A DNA stretch of 64,000 bases, taken from assembly GCA_039566865.1 (NCBI GenBank), contig CM076956.1:5653511-5717510 (forward strand). The letters are read 5' to 3'. The position numbers and the translations under genes were made by a program. This DNA is from Aurelia coerulea. Taxonomy: Eukaryota; Cnidaria; Scyphozoa; Semaeostomeae; Ulmaridae. Position 1 is the first letter of the stretch. Every line of letters begins with the position of its first letter. Positions 54,801 to 64,000 of the stretch are shown piece by piece. The notes under the pieces were generated by a model that saw only the letters and a list, made by a program, of their open reading frames with translations, was not told where the DNA came from and did not search any database.

Positions 54801-57800
54801 AAAGTATCCCAGATACCACTGATTCAATTTAGCTGTGCATGAGAATCATTCAATGTAACTGAGGAAAGCTAACACACAATTCAAAATTGCAACTAAAACC
54901 AGCTTAAAATAAATGAGTTATTAATGGGGCCTTCTAATTGGCCAGTCCAACAAATCAAATGCAGTTTATTGGCTGAAATTTATCCTGATCTGAATACGCT
55001 GTTTTAACCGTGTCAGTGCGTGTGCGGTGCAAGACTTAGAATTAAATGACGTCTTCCAATCAGTAAGAAATCGTCTTATCATAGTTTACCTATCACTGCG
55101 CTCAGCATTCAGCGAAGTCTTTAACTCTTCTGCCAGCTTATCGATCAATTTTTCCACATCTTTCAATGAAGAACCTTGTAAAACAGGGGAATTTCAGTCA
55201 GGAAAAGAATACCCGCAAAAACAACAAAAGCGTAGTCATTCAGAAACTGGAAGTATGAAGGATTACAAACCTTAAACACAATTGGAAGATAAACTAATGT
55301 ATTAGTACTTCTTCATGTTTACATTATTCAACAATATTTGATTAAACAAGCTGGATTACTTTTGATAAAATATTGCAGAATATGAGAAATGACTGTGGCC
55401 CACATACCTTCTGTAAGTAAATGGGTTGCTCCGAAACCTCTTTTGAGAAAATGATAATCACCCAACGTTTCGTCCTGGGGGAAAATTCATAAATTTTATG
55501 CAAAATGCCAAGAAAAATACCCCACCAAAATCTGTACCTTAGTCCCTTCAAATTTCGCCTGCCTTTAATTTTCGCCCCGGAGGGGGGCGAAAATTAAAGG
55601 GGGCGAATTGCGGAAATATTTTGGGGGCGAAAATTAGAGGGAGCGAAAATTAAAGGAAGCGAAAAAATCTATTTTCTATGAAAGAACTTTAGTTTTGATT
55701 GTAATACAAAATACAAGACATGCATTACTCTTCGATAACAATGATATTGTCCTCCCCTGTGTCTAAGGGGTGATTTTGTTGTTCTAAATCCACCGTGTTC
55801 TCTTCCTCGGGGCCATATCCATCCAAATTACGTCATATCAATCCAAACCAGGGGGGTGAAAATTAAAGGGAGCGAAACTCCCGCGAAACTCCTGCATAAG
55901 GGGGCGAAACTTAAAGGGGAAAAAATTAAAGGGAGCCAAAATTGAAGGCAGGCGAAATTTGAAAGGACTAAGGTAATAGGAAACAAAATTTTAGGCTGCC
56001 ATACGTAATCCAAATCCTCTTTGGTATAAAAAGGTCTCCAACCAGGATTATTTTTGTTGATTTTTCGTATCGTAAATTGAAGATAATAACGATAATTAAG
56101 GGTGCAGAGATTAAACCTGTCCACTGTAAGAAAATAAACAACAAGCTTTCGATATACTAAAAAGTTACGAGATGGTAAAGGTCACACTTTTTTCTTTATT
56201 CATTTAAAAAAAAAACTATTCACAAAAATAACAAGGCTAATTAACTACGTGTCATCCATAGTGGGAAAGGATTTATAGTCAGCGAGTTCCCACTATGTAT
56301 GTCATTTACAATTGAATTTAAATTGTTCCAATGATAGTCGTAAGAGAGGGACAGCCCGAGAGCAAACAATTCGCCATTTTGATTGGCGCTTTCATTTTAC
56401 ACTGGGAAAATGCAATTCAGAATAAACAGCTAACATTTCACATCGACATATTACGATAATTTTTGCCTCAGAGGCCTGAAATTATAGATAATATAGCATT
56501 TTGCAGAAGGTTCCATATATTCAGACAAATCTATAATTTCGCATTTAACAAGCGTACCTTGACCTGCCATTTACAAAGGCATAGGTGCAGATTATTGATC
56601 AGCGACATCAACGATGGGTAGCAACCAAGGCTCAAAAGTGATTCCCTGCAAACAAGAAGAGAGAGAGCTAAGAAATTCAGAAAAGAGCCATTAAGTATGG
56701 GGTAAGCAATGAAGGTAAGTAATTCCAACCTGAAATCTAAAATGAGTGGAAACAGGACTCAAAATGAATGAACATATAAATAGGACAACGAAAATGCCTA
56801 CACACACCATTGTTTTTTTAGCCATACGAATTCTACTCACATGCCGAGATCATCAAGTAAAATAAGCTAATTTAAACGTGAGTGCATGAAGCTTTTGACT
56901 CTGATTACTCCCCTTAAAAGATTCCCAATTTCACTAATTTACAGCTATCAATTATTTGTCGCTTTAGCATAGATCCTTCCATTCATATACTGTTGAAAGC
57001 TAACTGCACAATAACTGATCATAATTATTCTTTACACTCTCCAGGAGTGGAAAAACTAGCACGTTGTCAAATACGAAAGTTGCTGGTGAAAGAAACTCAT
57101 GCTAGCCCCTTGGAGATATTGACATCATACCAACCAAATGACTCAAAAAAGAAGTCCATAATTTTACCTCAAAAGGTCGAATGCGCAATTACGGAATGCT
57201 TTGTCGTCCCGGCAGGCACATATCTGAAAGAAAGGGAGAAAGAAATAAAGAAAGCATAGATATAGAGTTTGGTTATGAGCAATATTAAATTTGGAAACTG
57301 CTTCAACGACATTTAAACGGTAAGGAGCACTGCAACATTCAATAGGAATTTTCGACAACCATACAAGACAGCTTGTGATGAGAAAAGATGAAGTCTTTCA
57401 CAAAATCCTACTAAGCAATTGTACTCTGGTTCTCAACTGAAACAAGATAAAGCTTGACAACAGCCTGACATCATGGACAAAGGATCCTGCCTGGTGTTCC
57501 GTTCTCATTAAACCAGATCATTTGTAATGTTTCATAAAATCAATGGAACGGTACCTTGTATAGTCATATTGGGCCTTTACCCTCAGCTTTTGAGCCGCGA
57601 TTTGTGTCTTTACAAAACTTCCTGTCAAAGTCCGTCTAAATTAGATGTCACGTGAAAATACCCGCGAAGAAAACAATTGGATGGTTTTTGGACGAGCAAT
57701 TTTGCGTTATCGCAAATCTCAAGTGACATCTAATTTGACACAGACTTTTTTAGCAGAACTGCGCACAGAGATTTCAATGCAATCTTGCTCACCAGAGTAT

Positions 57801-60800
57801 TATGCGACTCTAAAATGTTTGCAATTGATTCGGTGTCCATATAAGGCCTGCTCATAACAATCTTTACCAAGTCAAGCACCTAAAAGCAAAAGCAAAATGG
57901 GAACATAAAATTTGAGATTCTGAGGCCTTTAGCCCCGAGCGAGGGCACAACAAACTGAAAATTCCTAGGGCGAGACTAAACAAGTTTGCCGTTTCCACTT
58001 TGCATCACTTAACTGAATTGCGAGCTGCAAGGGTGGGCATGTACTGTAATTTTTATGGTCCTATGTATGTCCACGAGAAAAAATTCATCTACTCAGTTTC
58101 TGAAGAATAAATGTGATCTACTGTCCACCAAAGACTGGTTTTGTGGACAGACATTTGCAATGGAAACTTTTGTTAAATCTACACGAGTTCATCCCTTTGT
58201 AAGTCTAAGTTTGTAGCAAACACCCATTTCTCCCACCATCTTGGTTCCACCTTTGTCTCTCCAGACGCATTTAATTTACCCAGTCTTAGCAAAACTGTTT
58301 CCACCTGTGTCCAAACTATTCCGAAAATAAACCAGTTTTTTAACTATCTGCCTCAAATTGCCCTCAAGATACAAGAACTAATCTGGACAAACCGCATAAG
58401 TGGTTCCACCTCTGTCCTCTTTCAGGAATAAAAAAACCGTATATCCACACTATTTTCAAAATGTGACGTTTTTGTTCAGGATTTGTCCAGAATTACTTGA
58501 GTAATAAACCGTTATTTTCAATGAAATGGCAGAGAATTGTCAGACAAGATTTGTCTGCCAAGTTCACACAAAATTCCGGATTCTGCAGACATGGCAATTT
58601 CGATGACAGCATTGTCCAGGTTCAGGCATTGAAATAAACCCACTTTTGGGGACAGAGATTGCAAAATATAGATAGTCCATACTTGTAGTGTAAAATAAAC
58701 TACTTTTAAAGACCTAGAAAAGAACCTGGTTTTGAGGACAAACATTGCTGAATTAAGGACAAAATAAACCGATTTCTGGGACATACATAGGACCACTGTC
58801 TCCATACCTACATGCCCACCCTTGGAGCTGTACACTGCAGAGAAGCGTTAGACAGAGCAACGATTAGTTCCAGAGAAAAGCTTACTCACAAGAAATGTTG
58901 AAGATATTTGAACTGAACAAACGAAGCAATTGGAACATAACTGCAGAAAATAAACTCGTCTATACAAAATACGGTGCCATTTCTGGTCTTAATTAGCTAT
59001 ACCAATTGACTATATCAATTAATTAGCTTGCGACAGGGGTGGAAAAAATGTTTTTAATTTCTGGGACCAAAAAACTCTTGAAAAAATTTCTGCGAGAACC
59101 AAATGTGCTAAAAAGGTCCACTTTGTGAGAGGTCATGATATGTAATACATTGAACAGATTTTGAATATTGATTATCAATTTGTAGTCACCATATTATAGA
59201 TTGTACTTTGGCAAATTTTGTTACTTTTTAGCCGACAACTTTCTGAGTTATAAACAGTGACTCAAAAACTTCCTTTGTCTAGAAACAGTGGTGGTAACAG
59301 TGGCTTCCTTTGGCTGAACAACGTCAAAATTTTCCAGAGACTTAGTTTGAAATGCAAAGAGAGACTTTAGGATGTTTACATTGAGTTAGAAAATGGATTT
59401 TCCCATTTTTTCTTTTAGAATCCCTTTTCCTTCTTCTTTCCTTCTTCTTTCATTTCTTTCTGGTGACCTGAAAAACTTTCCAGGCCATTGGTGCTGTGGT
59501 CCGCTATTTTTCCACCCATGGCTTGTGAGGTATCAAAATTTTAAGCTGAAGTACCATCTTTAGGATAAAGAAATCATCGACTTCTCTACGACAAATTCCA
59601 AACTGTCTGAGAGAATTTGCTGAAAACGTCAGAAATAGATAGCATTTGAAAACAACGTTTATACAGTTCCAAAGACCAATACCTCAAACTCGAAAGCAGG
59701 AAGGTGGCATCTCCAGAGAGCAACAAGACTTCTGTCGCTGAGACCTTGATAAGAAAAAATGAGAACACTGTTGATATGAAGGAGCTCATTAAAAGTGCAC
59801 CGTCTCTAAAATCTTGTCGAACGGTAATTTTGCAATTTTCTGAAGGGCAACATCACACAGATTTTTCATTTTTTTTCAAAATTAAAGCGTTATTTTGAAA
59901 CTAAATCTTTGTATTTCACAAAAGAACAAAACAAACATTTGTTCCTCTTTGCTCTGATAGAAGTGGATTTTTACGGTTAATTCTTGATGGCAAGTGTGAA
60001 GCCACCAAACAAACTGCAGAAAATAACGGACACGTGCCTGAAACAATGGTGTTTACAGATTTGTTAAAAATTTGGAGACGGAGCCCCTGACAGAGTTCTG
60101 TAAAGAATAGGAACTGTCAAAATATCCAAAGTCCATTTGCGCCCTTTGGATTCTCCGATAGAAACGGCGAATGAAAATCAAAATTTCAAAATCGTGCAAA
60201 ATTAATTGGGATATTTATTTTACTTACCTTTGAGAACGGCTTTATTACTTGTTACTGATTGGATGAAATCTTCCCATACACCATGTCCTGAATGAATGAT
60301 GTCTTTGCTGTAAATAGATGAGTGATACATTACATTGCATGTCATGGCCATAGCACGAACAGTAACACGGCCTTATGATATATATTTCACATTGAGATAC
60401 AAGAAAAGATGCTTGCTAACCTGTACAAAAATACAAGGCTAAATTTGGCCTTGTACAGGCCAAGTATTAGGGCCAGGTCTATAACGCGGACCTGGCCTAA
60501 GTATTAGCCGTGTAGCGGGGATTATGACCTTGTTATGACCTTGCCCTAACCTTTGAAGAAAATTACGAGGCTATCAGTAAGATTCCAAGTTACAACCATA
60601 CCAGTCTAACACAAGGTTTCCACAAGGCTAATTAGCATTTAGCGAGCCATTTACAAGGTTACAGCAAGGCTTTTCATAACTCAGGCCATAACTACAAGGC
60701 TTGTACATGGAAATTACCTGGCCTTGCATTTTCGTACAGGAAACTGTATTTGTCAATCTGGGTTGGTGCGTTAAGATACATGGCTTCAAAAGGAATATAT

Positions 60801-63800
60801 TTCAATTTGGTCTTCAATGGTATGGTAGGCTCAACACTGGTACAATCAATGCATCATTTGAGGTCGGACGTGGAACTTCTATTCCGCTTGTTTTCGGTAC
60901 CAATAGCACAATGGGCAACGATTTGAAATTATCCCAAAAATAAAGTACTGTGAAGTGTCAGTAACATTAGGACTGAAGTCTCCTTTTGTTTGATTAGTTC
61001 AATGCTGTTGTGCTTTAGAGGGTGAAAGACCATATTATAGATTATCTTGTCAATAAAACTTTCCTTTTTGTTGTGTTACCAATTTGAAGAACTTTTATTA
61101 ACCTTTATACTGAATGTAGACATGTAGGATTTTAGATTCAATTACATTTTGTTGTAAGTTATTTTGAATAAAAAATTGATAAGATTGAAATAAATTAAAA
61201 AGAAAATGTAAGATTTGCTCTGATATCACACTTACCATAACGTATTGTATGACTTCTCATTGGCGATCAAAACAGCTTCGATCTAGCAACATATTAACAA
61301 AAAACAATCAAAGAAGGTTGATAAATCTAAAAATCATAGAAACTGCTTTCAAGTTGAACTGTTGCAAACAAAATTTGCTAGAAAACCACGGGTTAATATG
61401 AGACATACACTGAGAACCAGATCACCCAGATAAAGCTTGTATATTAATTCAAAATAACTGTCAAAGCATAAAGATTCTAAACAATATGAAAGAAACGAAT
61501 GAACTAAACTTAACAGGGCATCATCTCAAATTTTTTATAGAATCAATGATTTTGCAGTTTTTTTGAATAGCAATATATTTTCTACAATTCTTTTTCTTTT
61601 CTTATGAAACTTTTTTACTTTTCATCGTTTTTTTAAATGAAAGCATTATTTGGACGATAAATCTTTGCACTTCACCGAGGAAGAAACAAAACATTCATAT
61701 CTCTATGATTGCTTAGATAGAAGTAAAATTTTTAGGGCTACTTGGGTGAAGCCACCTAACAAACTGCAGAAAACAATGGACAGGTCTTTAACAAACAGCA
61801 GAAAACAATGGACAGGTCTCTAACAAACAGCAGAAAACAATGGAAAAGTGCCTAAAACAATGGTGGTTACAGATTTGATAACAATTTGGCGACGGAGCCA
61901 CTTTAGTTAACAAAATCAGCTGATTATGTGCAGGGCCATACCAGGTGCGGCAAAATAAACTATACACTTTTGGCTGGCCACGATAAATCGTACAACTGGA
62001 CCGATTTAAAGATTTATGACTTGATCTTTAGCAGAAAGCCTGCAGTAGATTCCAGAATTTTTGCAAATTTTTTTGTTTCAGTTTTTAGAGCTAGAAGCGA
62101 GTTTCTTTTTCGTTTTCGAAAACACTACAATCGATCAAAAAACGTCGATCAAGTTTTCTAAGGAATTGACATGAATGGACAAAGACAAAACTTGTTGTGG
62201 TGATTTGGGATTTAGCAATCGATTAATTGTAATCTGCTGTACGAGAGTTCGTACCATCTTTGGAGAAATGTAACATTATTTTCAAGGATGTAAAGAAATG
62301 TTTTTCCTTTTGTAATTTCATTGAATTTATACGTTGGTGCAGGTTGCATTCCTGTGTCAAGGGGTTAAAAAGACAAACAGGGAAGCATCATCGAGGGCTC
62401 CAGTCTTGTTGAATTGTTGATTTTGTGACGGCTTGGGGCAGCACTCTATTATACATCTTTATCGTAACTACTACAGAGTTTTGCAACAGACCAATCGTTG
62501 AAATAACGCTCGTGCAGAAGTTTACAATAATCAATTTCTAAATCCCCAAATCATCCTGAAAACATTTTCTCTTTGTCCATTCATGTTGAGTCTTAAGAAA
62601 ATTTGATCGACGTTTTTTGATCGTTTTCAGTATTTTCGAAAACGAAAATTTTAAGAAACTCGCTTTTAGCTCTAAAAACTGAAAACGGAAAAATTTGCAC
62701 AACATCCTAGAATCTAATTCAGGCTTTCTGTTAAAGATGAAGTCATAAATGATTCAAAATCGGTCCAGTGTACGATTCATCATGGCCTGCCAAAAGTGCA
62801 TAGTTTATTTTCGTGCACCTGGCACTTTAAAAAATTGCTCAAAAGCTAGTAAAATGAATAAGCCCAACAAGCATAGAGCTACATAATACTTACAATGGGT
62901 TTGAATTCAGGCTGATCTATAAATGGAAGTATCATGTAACAGACATCTGAAAGTTTCATTCCAGATTTGATGCCTGAGCTTGCAGAGGTGTTTGCAGTGG
63001 AGTTGATATTTTTACTCAATTTTCCAATCAAGGACAGCACCTATAGTCAAAAATTGAAGTAACTATCTCTTTGATAGCAGGAAAGCAGCTTTGATGAAAA
63101 TGGTAAAAAATTCAGAGACATAAACCTATAATCATTCAACAAACTGCGATCACGAGAATCGCATAATTTAAATTTTACGAATGTAAGAAGGTGTGGAATG
63201 GGCTTCCAATGTCCTTAGCTCTACCTTAGCTCAAGCCATCCAATGTCTTTAGCTCTATTTGATGTTGGCAAATGTGAACACAAATTTAGAACCTGACTTT
63301 GGGAACTTAATTTGGGGAATTAGCAAAGAATGGGAACGTCTAGCAAAGATTGTCTAATTAAGGAAAGTCTAAATTAAGGAAAGTAATCAGAGGACAAACT
63401 GACTTGCCTCTTTGATTTGTGCATCAACAATTTCTTGTGGTGTTAAACCAAATTGGTCCATGAAATTAGCAGTTTCTTCTGATATTTCAGGTGATGTCAA
63501 AGACTGAAGTTGCTCCTAAAAAGTATGCATCATGGTTTGAAAAAATATATGCAAATATCTGAGGGAAAGTCTTGATCTCCAACAGCAGGAAAATAGTGAA
63601 CAAAGAAGCTATTGACAGCAAGCTAATAACTATCAGAGAGAAAGGGACAAATTGTACTTCATAAAAATGTAAAAAATTGCAAATACTAGATGAAAGCCAA
63701 AAATCAAAGTAAATCATTTCAACATGAAAATAAATCTTAAACTTATCAACAAGTTAAAAAAGATGTAAGAAGTTTCAAGATTGACTTACTGCAGCCCATT

Positions 63801-63899
63801 GCTGAATTTTTCTTTCAGTGTTTGTTGACATACTATTATTTGGTCTTGATAGGCCAGAGAACGACAAAATGCACTCCACCAATACTTCAGAAAGACCCA
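48897..63899 (-). CDS. Unidentified multi-exon gene (C-terminal part; 5' end beyond right edge)
   Basis: Seen: minus-strand exons 63899-63790, 63515-63408, 63040-62894, 61282-61236, 60307-60228, 57879-57793, 57223-57168, 56645-56575, 56123-56005, 55474-55408, 55174-55090, 52151-52003 (candidate), 50305-50099 and 49178-48897, ending in a stop. Together they give about 540 residues. Phases close through every junction except 60228 to 57879 and 52003 to 50305, where a small exon is probably missing. The protein is helix-rich and largely hydrophilic: TERKIQQWAA, FGLTPQEIVDAQIKE, VWEDFIQSVTSN, SLKDVEKLIDKLAEELK, DQFLRLPLIFQQVSHNFHNL, LILEFLVIADASHFILRAAF and a last exon with KLDLWLRVLERHF. I see no signal peptide and no catalytic motif. 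I do not recognise the family; a HEAT/ARM-like or other all-helical scaffold is only a guess. The intron after 63408 begins GC rather than GT. Confidence 0.65.
49440..49805. repeat. Imperfect inverted-repeat element
   Basis: GTTCACACGATGCCGACACAG pairs with ATGCCAGCATCGTGTGAATG. Cores of the GTTTTGAAACTGTG type repeat inside. Lies between the last two exons of the right-hand gene. Confidence 0.5.
51153..51764. mobile_element. Mariner-like MITE, TACCGGGTGTCCC family, copy 2
   Basis: 612 bp from TACCGGGTGTCCCAAAAAAA to AGGGACACCCGGTA, closely co-linear with 47040-47648. In an intron of the unidentified right-hand gene. Confidence 0.8.
52393..52708. mobile_element. TTAA-flanked MITE, GGGGCTCCGTCGTC family, complete copy
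   Basis: 316 bp from TTAAAGGGGCTCCGTCGTC to GACGACGGAGCCCCTTTAA. TTAA at both ends fits piggyBac-type target sites. The body includes GGCTTGGGTGAAGCCACC, an internal hairpin. Degraded relatives at about 59800-60091 and 61530-61907. Confidence 0.7.
53055..53120 (-). pseudogene. Orphan transmembrane exon-like segment
   Basis: 66 bases between TTTATTTCTAG and GTGAGT on the minus strand. It encodes LGILPFIAILFLLLYTSHSNN and would be a phase 1-1 exon, like the ends of the signal-anchor exons of the MGAT4-like genes. It has no in-frame ATG (a stop lies upstream). It also does not fit the surrounding gene, whose neighbouring exons join in phase 2. Confidence 0.35.
55537..55973. mobile_element. MITE with GCGAAAATTAAAGG internal repeats
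   Basis: 437 bp with ends CCTTAGTCCCTTCAAATTTC and GAAATTTGAAAGGACTAAGG, flanked by TA. The terminal inverted repeats run into GCCTGCCTTTAATTTTCGCC. GGGGGCGAAAATTAAAGG-like units recur about eight times inside. Its edge is 31 bases from the splice donor at 56005. Confidence 0.8.
57595..57765. repeat. Inverted-repeat element, related to 33605-33900
   Basis: AAAGTCCGTCTAAATTAGATG pairs with CATCTAATTTGACACAGACTT across a short loop. The right side holds GCGTTATCGCAAATCTC. It lies just downstream of an exon of the unidentified right-hand gene. Confidence 0.5.
58028..58824. mobile_element. hAT-like MITE, CAAGGGTGGGC ends, copy 2
   Basis: Ends CAAGGGTGGGCATGTACTG and TACATGCCCACCCTTG with GAGCTG on both sides. 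Co-linear with the copy at 16777-17582, same orientation, few differences by eye. Lies in an intron of the unidentified right-hand gene. Confidence 0.75.
59800..60091. mobile_element. TTAA-type MITE, degraded copy
   Basis: Shares AAGCCACCAAACAAACTGCAG and the end GAGACGGAGCCCCTGA with 52393-52708. The left end is unclear. Confidence 0.5.
60420..60740. mobile_element. MITE with CCTGTACAAAAAT ends and CAAGG repeats
   Basis: Ends CCTGTACAAAAATACAAGGC and GGCCTTGCATTTTCGTACAGG. The interior repeats (C/T)ACAAGG(C/T)T at least seven times, direct and inverted, plus a local hairpin GGCCAGGTC-GACCTGGCC. About 321 bp. Confidence 0.65.
61530..61907. mobile_element. TTAA-type MITE, degraded copy with a tandem block
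   Basis: Shares TGGGTGAAGCCACC and the end GCGACGGAGCCACTTTAG with 52393-52708. The block AACAAACAGCAGAAAACAAT with GGACAGGTC is repeated two to three times in tandem near 61755-61850. Confidence 0.5.
61939..62824. mobile_element. Mariner-like MITE, TACCGGGTGGGCC family, copy 2 with internal insertion
   Basis: Ends TACCAGGTGCGGCAAAATAA and GTGCACCTGGCA. The body is shared with the copy at 4881-5488 (AGAAAGCCTG, GAGCTAGAAGCGAG, CGATCAAAAAACGTCGATCA). It carries roughly 290 extra bases around 62247-62540 that copy 1 lacks. Apart from that insert, both arms still pair. Confidence 0.7.
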
Positions 63900-64000
63900 C
63901 TGTGTTGAAGTAAGATTAATTCAGCATTGTGTCAAATGGTAAATTAGACTTGCAGAGTTCACAAAAGATATGTCTTGATAATTTGAAAGTTATTACCAAT

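Noticed and set aside
58874..58960. Another candidate missing exon (acceptor TTTTCTGCAG, donor GTGAGTAAG)
   Set aside because: Good splice sites, but its 51 bases do not change phase, so it cannot by itself join the exons at 60228 and 57879.
59586..59789. Possible extra exon of the right-hand gene (LRYWSLELYKRCFQML...)
   Set aside because: Looks coding and falls where a missing exon is expected, but acceptor and donor choices do not give the required phase 1 to phase 0 step.

Overview
This is metazoan nuclear DNA. Its genes are split by GT-AG introns (one GC-AG), the coding exons are small islands, and the rest is AT-rich and packed with short inverted-repeat transposons. The gene set (DIMT1, CLCC1, a selenoprotein-P-like thioredoxin-fold gene and a small GT54/MGAT4-like glycosyltransferase cluster), tRNA-derived SINEs and many hAT-, mariner- and TTAA-type MITEs suggest a marine invertebrate such as a cnidarian or an invertebrate deuterostome. 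The sequence alone does not fix the species. All gene models were assembled by eye from splice sites, reading phase and remembered family sequences; no search was run.

Layout. 1-9.3 kb: nine minus-strand exons of DIMT1, with its 3' exons beyond the left edge, followed by a promoter carrying CRE-like sites and a ZNF143/Staf-like element. 12.15-15.8 kb: a complete four-exon minus-strand CLCC1 gene. 19.9-22.2 kb: a plus-strand secreted protein resembling the N-terminal domain of selenoprotein P, with CGFC where vertebrates have U-x-x-C. 22.8-25.2 kb: a 2.4 kb inverted repeat carrying a nested hAT-like insertion; the empty site survives in the opposite arm.

26.5-48.6 kb: three MGAT4-like type II membrane glycosyltransferases with the same architecture (signal-anchor exon, stem exon, catalytic exon, both introns in phase 1). 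Copy A is minus, copies C and D are plus. A and D keep the E-D-D acidic motif and stop right after the catalytic domain. C has lost that motif (E-S-N) but keeps the C-terminal carbohydrate-binding-like domain, so it looks like a pseudoenzyme or neofunctionalised copy. 48.9-63.9 kb: a long minus-strand multi-exon gene that I do not recognise; its N-terminus lies beyond the right edge.

Most of the rest is mobile DNA: at least seven copies of an ATAAGAAAC MITE superfamily, three fold-back elements with 8-bp target duplications, two pairs of mariner-like MITEs, paired hAT MITEs, TTAA elements, a CACTG element, SINEs, LINE 3' fragments, and an 80-bp near-perfect hairpin flanked by an exact 11-bp direct repeat.
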